The notes under the pieces are model-generated. The model was not told the origin of the DNA, made no database searches, and saw only the letters and a program-made list of their open reading frames with translations. From the NCBI GenBank assembly GCA_040879025.1, contig JBBDLF010000012.1:67189-131188 (forward strand): 64,000 nucleotides of DNA, in the 5' to 3' direction. Positions 37,657-46,702 of the stretch are shown piece after piece. This DNA comes from JBBDLF01 sp040879025. Lineage in GTDB: Bacteria > Pseudomonadota > Gammaproteobacteria > Pseudomonadales > Pseudohongiellaceae. The translations under genes and the position numbers were made by a program. Position 1 is the stretch's first letter. Each line of letters opens with the position of its first letter.

Positions 37657-38487
37657 ATGAGATTGATAAAGCACTACCTGGCAGTCAGTCTGCTGATGTT
37701 TCTGACGACGGCCGCGGTTGCCGATGTGAGCATAGAGGCCGACGTCATCTACGGCCACAAGGACGGCATGGCGCTGATTTACGACGTTATCAAGCCGGAA
37801 AATCCCAACGGGGCGGCGATTATCTATATGGTGAGCGGCGGATGGTTTTCCCGCTGGACGGAACCGGAGAATCGTGTAGAAGTTTTCAGCGATATGCTGG
37901 AAGCCGGATTTACCGTGATACCGGTGCATCACGGCAGTGCGCCGCGCTATTATGTACCCGAAGCCTACGCTGACGTCAGCCGCGCGGTTCGGCATATACG
38001 CCTGCACGCTGATGATTACGGGATTGACCCTGAACGGCTGGGTGTGACCGGCGGCAGCGCCGGAGGACACCTTTCGTTGATGCTGGGTCTGGCGCCGGAC
38101 ACCGGTGACAGGGATAACACAGATCCGGTGATGCAGGTTGGCAATGAAATAGCCGCCGTGGTTGCCTATTATCCACCCGTTGATATCCGTGGCATGACCG
38201 GTCCGAGCGAGCGCTTTCCCGCCCTGAATTTTCCCGGCCACCAGGCAGAGCAGATTTCACCCATCCTGCATGTCGATAACTCCGATCCTCCCACTTTGCT
38301 CATCCATGGTGATGCTGACGACCTGGTGGATATCAATCATTCCAAAATAATGTTCGAAGCATTGCAGACCGAAGGGGTCACCTCGGAATTCATAACCCTT
38401 CCGGGAGCCGGACACGGTTTCCGGGGCGAGGACGCGCAGGCGGCCGCCGCAGCGAGGCTGGACTGGTTCAAGCGCCATCTGAACTGA
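37657..38487 (+). CDS. Exported alpha/beta hydrolase
   Basis: 276 residues from ATG 37657, preceded by GGAGG. Signal peptide at 1-21 (SLLMFLTTAAVAD). The nucleophile elbow GGSAGGHLS is near 131-138, the acid in IHGDADDLVDI near 215, and the His in PGAGHGF near 251. The oxyanion region is MVSGGWFSRW in place of HGGG. A carboxylesterase or peptidase of unknown substrate, similar in plan to the enzyme at 10772. Confidence 0.83.
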   Translation: MRLIKHYLAVSLLMFLTTAAVADVSIEADVIYGHKDGMALIYDVIKPENPNGAAIIYMVSGGWFSRWTEPENRVEVFSDMLEAGFTVIPVHHGSAPRYYVPEAYADVSRAVRHIRLHADDYGIDPERLGVTGGSAGGHLSLMLGLAPDTGDRDNTDPVMQVGNEIAAVVAYYPPVDIRGMTGPSERFPALNFPGHQAEQISPILHVDNSDPPTLLIHGDADDLVDINHSKIMFEALQTEGVTSEFITLPGAGHGFRGEDAQAAAAARLDWFKRHLN

Positions 38488-38531
38488 GGGGGCAGAGGGC
38501 TCAGCCAAATGGTGCGGGGCGGGAGAATGGC

Positions 38532-39431
38532 ATGTTTGAAATAAACCGGGTGCTGGTTATTATCGAAGCGGGAAGGGAGGAGCAGCCTGCACTGACCAAG
38601 GCGTTGCAGATGGCGGAATGCGCCGGGGCCGAACTGGAGCTGATGACAAGTGATTTCAACAGCTATCTTGAAGACGGCTTTTACTTTGATCCGGTGCAGG
38701 CACGTGACTTGCGCCGCCGACACGGGGAAGACCAACTCGCGGAACTGGAAACCCTGGCCGCTCCCCTGCGTGAGCAGGGGCTCGAGGTTTCCTGCGTTAC
38801 CGCCTGGGGCAATCCTCCGTACGAACAGATTGTCGACCGCGTAAACACCTGGAAACCCGATCTCGTCGTCAAAAGCACCCGCCATCATAACCGGCTGGTG
38901 AGCCGTTTTCTTGCCAATGAGGACTGGGAGCTGATTCGCTATTGCCCGTCTCCACTATTGCTTGTCAAGGACAGGGAATGGGCGACCGTGCCGGTATTCG
39001 TCGCCGCGGTTGATCCGGGACACCAAAACGAAAAACCCGCCGGGCTTGACCACAAACTGATCGCCACCGGCAGGTCGCTGGCTCGTCTGGTGAAAGGGGA
39101 ACTGCATTTGTATCATTCCAGCCATCTCGTGCCGCTGTCAGGGCTTTACCCGGTCAAGAGCAATCAACAAATGGAATTGCAGGACCTGGTGGCGTTGGCG
39201 AAAGAATATGATTTGTCCAAGGATCGTTGCCATCTTTCCGACGCTGAGATCGGCGATTCCCTCCCCGCCCTGGTGGATGAATTACAGGTCAGCGCGGTGC
39301 TTATGGGCGCGGTTTCCCGCTCCCATCTTGACCGGCTGTTGATCGGCAATACAGCAGAGAAGGTGCTCGACAGGCTGGACTGTGACGTGCTGGTGGTCAA
39401 ACCGGAACCGGTTTCCACCTTGTCACGCTGA
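38532..39431 (+). CDS. Universal stress protein, tandem-domain (UspE-like)
   Basis: 299 residues consisting of two Usp domains. The N-terminal copy starts INRVLVIIEAGREEQPAL, and the C-terminal copy closes with VLMGAVSRSHLDRLLIGNTAEKVLDRLDCDVLVVKP, the UspE-type motif. The internal RLVSRFLANEDWELIRYCPSPLLLVKD is characteristic of UspE. GGGAG lies before ATG 38532. It shares its plan with the genes at 45817 and 46703, so this region holds three double-domain Usp genes and one single-domain one. Confidence 0.88.
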   Translation: MFEINRVLVIIEAGREEQPALTKALQMAECAGAELELMTSDFNSYLEDGFYFDPVQARDLRRRHGEDQLAELETLAAPLREQGLEVSCVTAWGNPPYEQIVDRVNTWKPDLVVKSTRHHNRLVSRFLANEDWELIRYCPSPLLLVKDREWATVPVFVAAVDPGHQNEKPAGLDHKLIATGRSLARLVKGELHLYHSSHLVPLSGLYPVKSNQQMELQDLVALAKEYDLSKDRCHLSDAEIGDSLPALVDELQVSAVLMGAVSRSHLDRLLIGNTAEKVLDRLDCDVLVVKPEPVSTLSR

Positions 39432-39509
39432 TGGGCCCCGCAGCCATCTCTTGCAAAATGGCCGACAAACCCTAATAATGGCCGTTAAATAGGTTTTTGG
39501 CGAGAAAAA

Positions 39510-40496
39510 ATGGCCAATAAAAACGACAGGAACCGGGTTCTGATTTATTTGAAGTCAGAAGAATCCCCCCTGTCTCTCGATGAGATCCGACAGGATGCCG
39601 CACCCGGGGTACCCGAGAGAACCCTGAGGCGCTGGCTCACCGACTGGGTTGAAAGTGGTGTGCTGCTACGCACCGGCGTGCGGCGCTCGACCCGCTACGT
39701 ATCCGCTCCTGCGAAACCGGCCTCGCCCGGCTTTCTGGAAACCATAAAGGAAGAACACCACAGCACGGTATTGAAGCAGCTGCGCGATCTCTGGACCCAT
39801 ACCTCCACGGCTTTGGAAGGAAACACCCTGAGTCTCGGCGATACGCATTTTATTCTGGAGGAAGGACTTACAGTCTCAGGGAAGCCGCTCAAGGATCACG
39901 AGGAAGTGGTCGGGCACGCCCGAGCCATTGAGCTTGTCTACGGTGTACTGGGTACACACATCACTGAAGAGTTCATTTTTGATCTGCACAAAGCCGTACA
40001 AACCGAGAGGGTCATCGACATCTGCAAACCCTGCGGAGCCTGGAAAAACGAAGCCAATGGTACCTACGTGGTAACGAACGATAACCAACAGACTTACATC
40101 GAGTATGCACTACCCCGGGAAGTACCCCGGCTCATGAAGGAAATAATAGAAGCGATAAACGCCGTCAGGAGTCTCACTGTTGCCGACGCGGCGGCCTGCT
40201 ACGCGAAGATTCATGCAGGCATTGTGCATGTTCATCCGTTTTGGGACGGAAACGGCCGCGTGGCGCGACTGTTGGCGAATATTCCGTTGCTGAAAAACAG
40301 TTTGCCTCCCCTGGTGATCTTCCCGGAAAAGAGGCGACAGTACATCGAGTTACTGGCCGCGTACGAAATTGGTTCCGGCCGGTTGACCGGAGACACGGGG
40401 GTTTGGCCCAGAGAAGAATTGTTAGAGCAGTTCACCACATTTTGTGAAGATCAGTACCGGGCAACCCGCGAACTACTTGAAAGGTACATGTTTTAA
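39510..40496 (+). CDS. Fic family protein with N-terminal winged helix
   Basis: 328 residues. The first 70 look like a winged-helix DNA-binding domain (RNRVLIYLKSEESPLSLDEI ... TLRRWLTDWVESGVLLRTG). The Fic core has the full catalytic motif HPFWDGNGRVAR near 241-252, which uses ATP to AMPylate protein side chains. An inhibitory helix STALEGN near 101-107 matches the (S/T)xxxE(G/N) signature placed N-terminal to the core, i.e. a class II self-inhibited Fic. No antitoxin gene is needed or seen. The target is unknown. Confidence 0.88.
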   Translation: MANKNDRNRVLIYLKSEESPLSLDEIRQDAAPGVPERTLRRWLTDWVESGVLLRTGVRRSTRYVSAPAKPASPGFLETIKEEHHSTVLKQLRDLWTHTSTALEGNTLSLGDTHFILEEGLTVSGKPLKDHEEVVGHARAIELVYGVLGTHITEEFIFDLHKAVQTERVIDICKPCGAWKNEANGTYVVTNDNQQTYIEYALPREVPRLMKEIIEAINAVRSLTVADAAACYAKIHAGIVHVHPFWDGNGRVARLLANIPLLKNSLPPLVIFPEKRRQYIELLAAYEIGSGRLTGDTGVWPREELLEQFTTFCEDQYRATRELLERYMF

Positions 40497-40595
40497 GCCA
40501 TTGTCGGCACCATGAAAACATTGTTTCCAAACAGTCTTGTCTCCCCCCTGTATTCAAGGGTAAAGTGGTGAGGAATGTCCCTGGAGGTCATTGCC

Positions 40596-41525
40596 GTGAA
40601 ACGCCTGTCGATTGTGGCGATACTTTTAGCACTTGCGACAAGCGCGAGTGCCGGTGAAGAGCTGGAAAACGCTATACCAGTGGATCTCGCCAGAGCGTTA
40701 CTCGATCTACCCTCTACGGGAGAGCTTCACTTCTATTCGATAGAGCCCGAGGGGTTTCCGGAATTCACCGTGCCTCCAGGGTTTGAGCTTTTAGGCGGTA
40801 TGTTGCTGCCGAATTTCTCCCGAGTCGCACTGCGCACCGAAATGACCCCGACCGAGGGAATGGCCACGCTTACAGCATCGCTCCAGAGCGATGGATACCT
40901 GCTGGTCCCTGTGCGGCCACCAAGAGCGCGCGGGTTCATCGCTGCCAACTCTTTCCCCACACCGTCCAATGTTTGCCACGATGAACGAGGCAGCATCCAG
41001 ATTCGCGCGCTCGTGCGCGGCGAGGCGCATTATTTCTCTTTGACAGGTAGTTCGGCGGAGGACACATCAGGCGCAACCTGTGTGGAAATCGTAGCGCAAC
41101 GCCAACAGTTCATCGATTCCGTGGCCCCCACAGAATCTTCCGGGATCAGGGGCTATTTGCCCAGACTGACGATTCCTGAGGAGCAGAACGCTGAGTACAT
41201 CGGGTTCCAGCCTCCCAGCAGATTTTCCGGCACGGACACTGGCTACGTAGTCTCCAGCGTAATCAGATCGGAACTCGACACAAAGATAATCTACCAACAT
41301 TTTGCTGAACAGCTACGGTCTCAACAATGGACCCAGGGACAGGAACTCACTGGCTCAAACTTCCACCAGGGCGAATGGCAGTTCATTAACGAGGACGACC
41401 AACTTATTTCCGGTGCGCTACATGTCGAACAGCAAGATCAGGACAACGTCTCTCTACGGTTCACCGTCTCCACCACAAGAGACTACTATATCCAGAGGCC
41501 GGGCGTTCCAATCAGAATACAATAG
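40596..41525 (+). CDS. Exported hypothetical protein
   Basis: 309 residues from GTG 40596, which follows GGAGG by eight bases; ATG 40575 lies ahead of that site. Signal peptide 1-19 (SIVAILLALATSASAGEE). The mature chain is soluble, with two Cys in the middle that could pair (NVCHDERGS and ATCVEIVAQ). The C-terminal half has a repeated fold-like pattern (YVVSSVIRSELDTKIIYQHFAEQLRSQQW, then SLRFTVSTT). I do not recognise a family. Possible co-transcription with fic, 99 bp upstream. Confidence 0.65.
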   Translation: MKRLSIVAILLALATSASAGEELENAIPVDLARALLDLPSTGELHFYSIEPEGFPEFTVPPGFELLGGMLLPNFSRVALRTEMTPTEGMATLTASLQSDGYLLVPVRPPRARGFIAANSFPTPSNVCHDERGSIQIRALVRGEAHYFSLTGSSAEDTSGATCVEIVAQRQQFIDSVAPTESSGIRGYLPRLTIPEEQNAEYIGFQPPSRFSGTDTGYVVSSVIRSELDTKIIYQHFAEQLRSQQWTQGQELTGSNFHQGEWQFINEDDQLISGALHVEQQDQDNVSLRFTVSTTRDYYIQRPGVPIRIQ

Positions 41526-41630
41526 TCCCGCTCTGTGGGCGACCTGGGTGTTGTCGGATGGGAACTCCGGCTGCGGCGGGATGGGGGACCGATACACTTT
41601 TAAGAACGACCGATTTTCCCTGGGTGTTTT

Positions 41631-42071
41631 TCAGTCTTTGCCGACTATGACGGTCAACACATCGCAGGCGGCGCCGTGCAATACCTTGTTGGCGGTGGAG
41701 CCCAGCAGGATCTTCCAGCCTGAATGGCCATGACTGCCGATAACGATGACATCAGCATTCTGCTCACTGGCCAGGTTGCGAATCTCGGTAGAGGGGGCGC
41801 CAAGCAAGGCGAATTGCTGCGATGGCGGAACACCGATCTTTTTCCCGATATCAGTCAGACGTTGAGTGGCGATGTTCATCGCTTCCTGCTGCAATTCGTT
41901 GATATTGATGGCATAGGCGTCCATGCTGTAAGCGGCCGCGACCGGTTCCACAACATGGACCAGGCTCAGTTTGCCGGCGTCTCCGTCGGCGAGTTTGACG
42001 GCCCGGTCCATAACCCACTTTGAATCCTCGGAAAGATCAATCGCTACGATAATCTTGTTGTACATGCTCAT
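41631..42071 (-). CDS. Universal stress protein, single domain (UspA family)
   Basis: 146 residues from ATG 42071 with GGGAG upstream. The Usp fold is complete: KIIVAIDLSEDSKWVMDRAV at the start and VIVIGSHGHSGWKILLGSTANKVL with the ATP-binding G-2x-G-9x-G(S/T) motif at the end, so it probably binds ATP. The frame runs back to 42116 with no signal. It faces fic's downstream gene and is followed upstream by the cardiolipin synthase gene on the same strand. Confidence 0.9.
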   Translation of the reverse strand: MSMYNKIIVAIDLSEDSKWVMDRAVKLADGDAGKLSLVHVVEPVAAAYSMDAYAININELQQEAMNIATQRLTDIGKKIGVPPSQQFALLGAPSTEIRNLASEQNADVIVIGSHGHSGWKILLGSTANKVLHGAACDVLTVIVGKD

Positions 42072-42211
42072 TCTGGTTCTCCCGCCCCGTGTGACTGTGG
42101 TCAGGCCTGGCGGCATTGCTTACCTGACCAGCCCCACCTCATGGTATTTGATCGTGGTTGGGGAGTAAACAATTTGACATGCATCAATAATCCCCTGCCG
42201 ATTGCTTAGCG

Positions 42212-43627
42212 TTACAGATAGGGACTGAACAGCCATGCCAGGGCATCGCGAAAACGAACCCAGAATGGCCGCGCCAGCATCTGTTCCCGAGAAATTTCAT
42301 TCGCGGCCAGCAATTTGACTTTGAAGTAGTCAGCGAGCCTGGAGTTCAGGTCGTGGTCAAACACTTCAACGCCCAATTCAAAATTCAGACGCAGGCTCCG
42401 CGGATCCAGGTTAGCCGATCCCACCAGAGAATAATTGTCATCAATGATCAGGGCCTTGGTATGGATAAACGGACCGGGTTGCAGAAACACCCGGATACCC
42501 TTTTCCATCACGTGCAACAGCATGTTCTGGGTGGCCCACTGGGCGAGATAGATATTGCCGCGCACAGGGAGAAGTATCTTCATATCGACGCCGCGAAGCT
42601 GGGCTGCCATGATAGCGCCGATCAAATCCTGCCCGGGAAGAAAATAGGGCGTCATGATCCAGACTCGCTTAGTGGCCGTGGAAATTGTGCCGACCATCAG
42701 GTCGTTGAGCTTGTCCATGTCCTCGTTGGGACCGTCCAGCACCAGACGCGTCCATATCCGCGCATCCCTGCGGTTTTCAATCGCAGGCTCGAACGACACC
42801 TCGTTCCGGCGCCCCTGGCAATGGTACCAATCTATGAGAAAGGCACGTTCCAGATCATCCACAATTTTGCCACGAAAGCGAAAGTGCAGGTCGGTAACCC
42901 GGTGCTTGTTCGCGTCGTTCGCGTACAGATGGCGATCACCAATGTTCTGCCCCCCGGTAAACGCCAGTTCACTGTCAACCAGGAGAATCTTGCGGTGATT
43001 ACGCATGTTGATATGCAGGGCGGGGGGGATCAGTCTGATTGGATTGAAACGGGAAAAATCAAGTCCGGCCTTGTTGATTTTGCGGCCGATCCGTCGTTTC
43101 GGAAAGGTCATGAACTCGCCCAGCCCATCGACGATGATGCGAACGTCGACGCCACGGTTTCGCGCTGAACTGAGCGCGCTGATAAAGGTCCAGCCGGTGA
43201 AATCATTGTCGAGAATGTAGGTGGACAAGTAGACTTTTCTGGTGGCCGAATTAATCGCCTCGAGCATCGCCGGGTAGAGTTCCTCGCCGTTTTCAAGCAT
43301 GGTGATTTCATCACACGAGTACAAGCCCTTTCCCGTGATGCGCTCGCCAATCAACGACATTGGTCGCAGTTGTACGCCTTCGGGTTCGCGTATCGAACGC
43401 GTGGGGTCGGCCGACAGCTTGGCAAGGTAAGTTCTATTGGCGTGGACATGCAGCCTGTTGATTCCGAAGATCACGTAAATTACCGGTCCGGCAAGCGGCA
43501 GAAACAGACAGAAGGCCACCCAGCCGAAGGCGGCCCTTGAATCGCGCTTGGTCATCAGAGCATGGGAAGCTGCCAGCAAGCCGCAAAACGCCGCCAGCGC
43601 AGACACGATTATCGCGTTAATCATCAT
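42212..43627 (-). CDS. cls: Cardiolipin synthase (phospholipase D family)
   Basis: 471 residues with two N-terminal hydrophobic helices (IIVSALAAFCGLLAASHAL and AFCLFLPLAGPVIYVIFG) and two HKD motifs, HRKILLVD near 210 and HTKALIID near 392, each followed by the GS/GG-type glycine run. It joins two phosphatidylglycerols (or PG and PE) into cardiolipin at the inner membrane. Downstream in the same direction is nothing close; upstream is the EEP-family gene, 27 bp away, so both may form an operon, as in the clsB/YbhP region of other bacteria. Confidence 0.9.
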   Translation of the reverse strand: MMINAIIVSALAAFCGLLAASHALMTKRDSRAAFGWVAFCLFLPLAGPVIYVIFGINRLHVHANRTYLAKLSADPTRSIREPEGVQLRPMSLIGERITGKGLYSCDEITMLENGEELYPAMLEAINSATRKVYLSTYILDNDFTGWTFISALSSARNRGVDVRIIVDGLGEFMTFPKRRIGRKINKAGLDFSRFNPIRLIPPALHINMRNHRKILLVDSELAFTGGQNIGDRHLYANDANKHRVTDLHFRFRGKIVDDLERAFLIDWYHCQGRRNEVSFEPAIENRRDARIWTRLVLDGPNEDMDKLNDLMVGTISTATKRVWIMTPYFLPGQDLIGAIMAAQLRGVDMKILLPVRGNIYLAQWATQNMLLHVMEKGIRVFLQPGPFIHTKALIIDDNYSLVGSANLDPRSLRLNFELGVEVFDHDLNSRLADYFKVKLLAANEISREQMLARPFWVRFRDALAWLFSPYL

Positions 43628-43654
43628 TGTTTCCCGGTGGATTCAGCATTCAGG

Positions 43655-44452
43655 TCAGGATTGCAGGCTCACCTCTGCCAGTAAAGCACAATGGTCGGAA
43701 ACCGAGCGCCACTCCGGCCCGGTCATGGTGGAACACTGTCTTACCTTGAAGCCGCGCACATAGATGCGGTCCATGGCCAACATCGGTCGCAGCGCCGGAT
43801 AGGTTTTTGCGACAGAACGGTTGTGGGCCTGATGCGCCTCTTCCAGGTCAAGGTTCCTCATTAACCGGTGGTGGCAGTGTCGGCGCCAGTCGTTAAAATC
43901 ACCGGCGATAATCAGCGGTGCCGATTTGGGTATATGGTTGTGAACATAATCAATCAACCGACTAATCTGCAGGCGTCTCTCGCCTTCGAACAACCCCAAA
44001 TGGACACACATCAGGTGAACGTCTTCACTGGTGGCGCCGTGGAGTATACCCCGCTGCGACATCGTCATGCAGGTGACATCAAGATTGTGCCAGTTCTTGA
44101 ACGGCGCCTCGCTCAGAATGGCGTTTCCGTGGTGGCCGTGCTGGTAAATGGCGTTTTTGCCATAGGCATGGTGGCTCCAGACGGTATCGGCCAGGAACTC
44201 AAGCTGGCTGCCGCCCTGCGGCCAACCTGCCACACGCCGGTGAAAACGCGTATTTTCCCCGACAACCTCCTGCAAAAACACGATATTTGCACTACTGTTT
44301 CGCAGGCAGCGGCGGATGTTTTCCAGTGTAAATCGCCGGTTGCCCATGGAAAAGCCTTTGTGTATGTTGAGGGTGAGAATGCTGTAACTCGACATCACCT
44401 CGGGCCCGGCTGGCGACTGTTCAATCGCAAATTCCTTAAAATTAGTGGACAT
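43655..44452 (-). CDS. Endonuclease/exonuclease/phosphatase (EEP) family protein, YbhP-like
   Basis: 265 residues if ATG 44452 is used; ATG 44395 (MSSYSILTLNIHKGF) is an alternative and the choice is open. The metal-dependent hydrolase motifs are LTLNIHKGF, FLQEVVGE, IIAGDFNDWRRHC and the final SDHCALLAEV, so the active-site Asn, Glu, Asp/Asn and His are all there. Genes of this type sit next to cardiolipin synthase in Enterobacteria (ybhP-clsB), suggesting a lipid-related role. No signal peptide. Confidence 0.87.
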   Translation of the reverse strand: MSTNFKEFAIEQSPAGPEVMSSYSILTLNIHKGFSMGNRRFTLENIRRCLRNSSANIVFLQEVVGENTRFHRRVAGWPQGGSQLEFLADTVWSHHAYGKNAIYQHGHHGNAILSEAPFKNWHNLDVTCMTMSQRGILHGATSEDVHLMCVHLGLFEGERRLQISRLIDYVHNHIPKSAPLIIAGDFNDWRRHCHHRLMRNLDLEEAHQAHNRSVAKTYPALRPMLAMDRIYVRGFKVRQCSTMTGPEWRSVSDHCALLAEVSLQS

Positions 44453-44567
44453 CAGGGTTTATAATAGGGGGCTCACCACTTTTAATCCAGAGAGTCCGGC
44501 ACGTTCCCGCCGGGCAATCCCGGACGGCTATCAGTTCGCACAGCGCAAGCGCGGCGAAGGAGAATCC

Positions 44568-44909
44568 ATGAATCTTGACACCGTAAAAGCTGAACTGCTT
44601 GAGAAGAAAGCGGAAATTGAGGCGCGCGTGGAGCGAACACACAAACACATTTACCAAAAGGATGAACCGGTAAGCGCCAATTTCAACGAGCAGATCAAGC
44701 AGATGGAGAACGACCAGCTGGTCCGCGCTCTGGAACTGGAGGGGTTGCAGGAACTGCGCCAGATTCGTCATGCGCTCGAACGTATCGAAAGCGGAGACTA
44801 CCTGCAGTGTACCGTTTGCGGCGGTGATATCGCCCAAGCAAGGCTGAAGGCCATCCCCTACGCAGACAAGTGCATTGTCTGCGCCAGCGCCAGGAACACG
44901 TCACGGTAG
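44568..44909 (+). CDS. DksA/TraR-type C4 zinc-finger protein (second copy)
   Basis: 113 residues from ATG 44568, with AAGGAG upstream. N-terminal helix pair (AELLEKKAEIEARVERTHKHI, LVRALELEGLQELRQIRHAL) and C-terminal zinc finger CTVC ... CIVC (residues about 81-84 and 102-105). Same family as the protein at 12339 but only loosely similar. It may act on RNA polymerase during stress, which fits the surrounding Usp genes. It is divergent from the EEP gene and convergent with the channel gene. Confidence 0.88.
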   Translation: MNLDTVKAELLEKKAEIEARVERTHKHIYQKDEPVSANFNEQIKQMENDQLVRALELEGLQELRQIRHALERIESGDYLQCTVCGGDIAQARLKAIPYADKCIVCASARNTSR

Positions 44910-44957
44910 CTTGCAAGGAGTCATCGTCGGAAACCGTACTTTCCAATTCAGGCCAAT

Positions 44958-45839
44958 TCAGGAATCCCCCGCTTCCGGCTTTTTCGCGTCAAGCCGGACT
45001 CCGCAGTACTGGCAGAACGAGGCATCGGCGCGGTGACCCGGGCGGTCGCAAGCCGGGCATCGGGTGGCCTGCTCCCGGGTGCCCTGGCGATTGAATTCGT
45101 GCATCAGTTCAACGCCAACAATCCCGGTAGGAATGGCGATGATGGCATAGCCGCAAATCATGGCGAGAGCCGCGATAGCCTGGCCTAATCCGGTTTGCGG
45201 CACGACATCGCCGTACCCTACGGTGGTTACGGTCACAATTGACCAATAGATGCTCACCGGGATGCTGGTAAAACCATTTTCAGGCCCTTCTATGATAAAA
45301 ATCAGCGTGCCAAATATTATCATCAGGGTTAGCACTGTAAACAGGAAGATAAATATCTTTCGTCTGGCGTTTAGCAGCGCGGCCAGTAGTAAATTGGCTT
45401 CACCGATATATCGAAACAGTTTGAGAATTCTGAAAATTCTCAGCACCCGAAGAATGCGAACGACAACCAGATAGGTTGCCGGCGGCAAAAGCAGACTGAT
45501 GTAGGTTGGAAGTATCGATAAAAGATCGATAATTCCATAAAAGCTGAATATATAGGATTTGGGGCGTGGCGAGCTGTAGATGCGTAGTCCGTATTCGACC
45601 GTGAATATCAGGGTGAAAAGCCACTCCAGTCGGTAGAGCAGAAGGCGGTGCCGGTCGTGAATGGTGGTGATGGAGTCAAGCATTACCGCCAGCACACTGG
45701 CGACAATAAGGCATATGAGAATGATGTCAAACAGCTTTCCGGCGCGGGAGTCATAGCCGAAAATAACTTCAAAGAGACGTTCTTTAACGGTTGTGGTTGT
45801 CGTCGCCAAATCCAGCTCAGTCCGGGTGGATGACCGCAA
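44958..45839 (-). CDS. Voltage-gated potassium-channel-like ion transporter with C-terminal zinc ribbon
   Basis: 293 residues with six membrane helices. The selectivity filter TVTTVGYGD near residue 204 follows a pore helix, and an S4-like segment carries regularly spaced Arg (VRILRVLRIFRILKLFRY). The end has a soluble zinc ribbon, CPACDRPGHRADASFCQYC, about residues 266-285. The pore belongs to the bacterial Kv-type family. Its first 23 bases overlap the end of the preceding Usp gene, so the two are translationally linked, an unusual coupling of a channel with a stress protein. Confidence 0.9.
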   Translation of the reverse strand: MRSSTRTELDLATTTTTVKERLFEVIFGYDSRAGKLFDIILICLIVASVLAVMLDSITTIHDRHRLLLYRLEWLFTLIFTVEYGLRIYSSPRPKSYIFSFYGIIDLLSILPTYISLLLPPATYLVVVRILRVLRIFRILKLFRYIGEANLLLAALLNARRKIFIFLFTVLTLMIIFGTLIFIIEGPENGFTSIPVSIYWSIVTVTTVGYGDVVPQTGLGQAIAALAMICGYAIIAIPTGIVGVELMHEFNRQGTREQATRCPACDRPGHRADASFCQYCGVRLDAKKPEAGDS

Positions 45840-46662
45840 GGTCGGTGCGTAATTTATGCATCACCTTCTCTGCTGTATTGCCCAACAGGGACCCTTTAAC
45901 ACCTTTGCGGCCCACACTGCCCATAACCACCAGTTCCGCCTTCACGCGGTTGGCGAGACTGGGCAGAACACGGTCGGGTACTCCGGCTTCAACCAGAATG
46001 CTTTCATGCTCGACATTCAGGTGTTCCAGCAGGGCGCGGATTTTATCCTTCATTTTTGCCGATTTTTTCAGTTCCTGTTCGCCCTTGGAGACAATTTCCA
46101 GTTCGCTCAAGGGTTCGGCTATCGGGATGCAGTAGGCAATGTGGAGCTTGTTCTGATGCAGGGCGGCCCAGGCCGATGCCCAGTGGAGTACTTTTTCGTC
46201 CAACTGTCGTTGCGCCTGGTTGTCGCTGGCGATATCGATAGTGGCCATAACATTGTGCCTGGGGCGCCATTTGTTTGCACTGGCGATGATTACCGGACAC
46301 GTGAGTTCACGGATCAGTCGCCAATCCAACGGCGTGTAGAAAAGTTTTTCGGAGCGATTGCCGGTTTTCAGCACCAGATCGATATTGTGCTCCTGTGTGT
46401 AGCGTTTGCAGAAGGCCGCAATGTCAGGTGTTGCCACCACATCACAACGGGCATCTGGTAGTTCGGAAAAGATGTCCTTCGCGGACTCCTGCAAGGAACT
46501 GTGGCGGCCGCCGAGGGAAGGGGATTCGCCTTTGGCTTCGGTGTCGACAAATGCCAGCGCGGTCACCCGCGCGCCGCCGGCCTTTGCGATGTCCCTGGCT
46601 TTCTCCAATGCTTTGGTGCCACCTGTTTCCTGATCCGCGATTACCAGTATATTGCTATGCAT
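45817..46662 (-). CDS. Universal stress protein, tandem-domain
   Basis: 281 residues with two Usp domains: SNILVIADQETGGTKALEKA at the N-terminus and ELVVMGSVGRKGVKGSLLGNTAEKVMHKLRTDLAVIHP at the C-terminus. The middle SEKLFYTPLDWRLIRELTCPVIIA matches the UspE internal motif. GGTGGAG lies before ATG 46662. Its 3' end overlaps the channel gene. Confidence 0.88.
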   Translation of the reverse strand: MHSNILVIADQETGGTKALEKARDIAKAGGARVTALAFVDTEAKGESPSLGGRHSSLQESAKDIFSELPDARCDVVATPDIAAFCKRYTQEHNIDLVLKTGNRSEKLFYTPLDWRLIRELTCPVIIASANKWRPRHNVMATIDIASDNQAQRQLDEKVLHWASAWAALHQNKLHIAYCIPIAEPLSELEIVSKGEQELKKSAKMKDKIRALLEHLNVEHESILVEAGVPDRVLPSLANRVKAELVVMGSVGRKGVKGSLLGNTAEKVMHKLRTDLAVIHPD

Positions 46663-46702
46663 TCACTCCACCTGCCTGTATCAGTTCTGTCATTCCGCCA
46701 CT

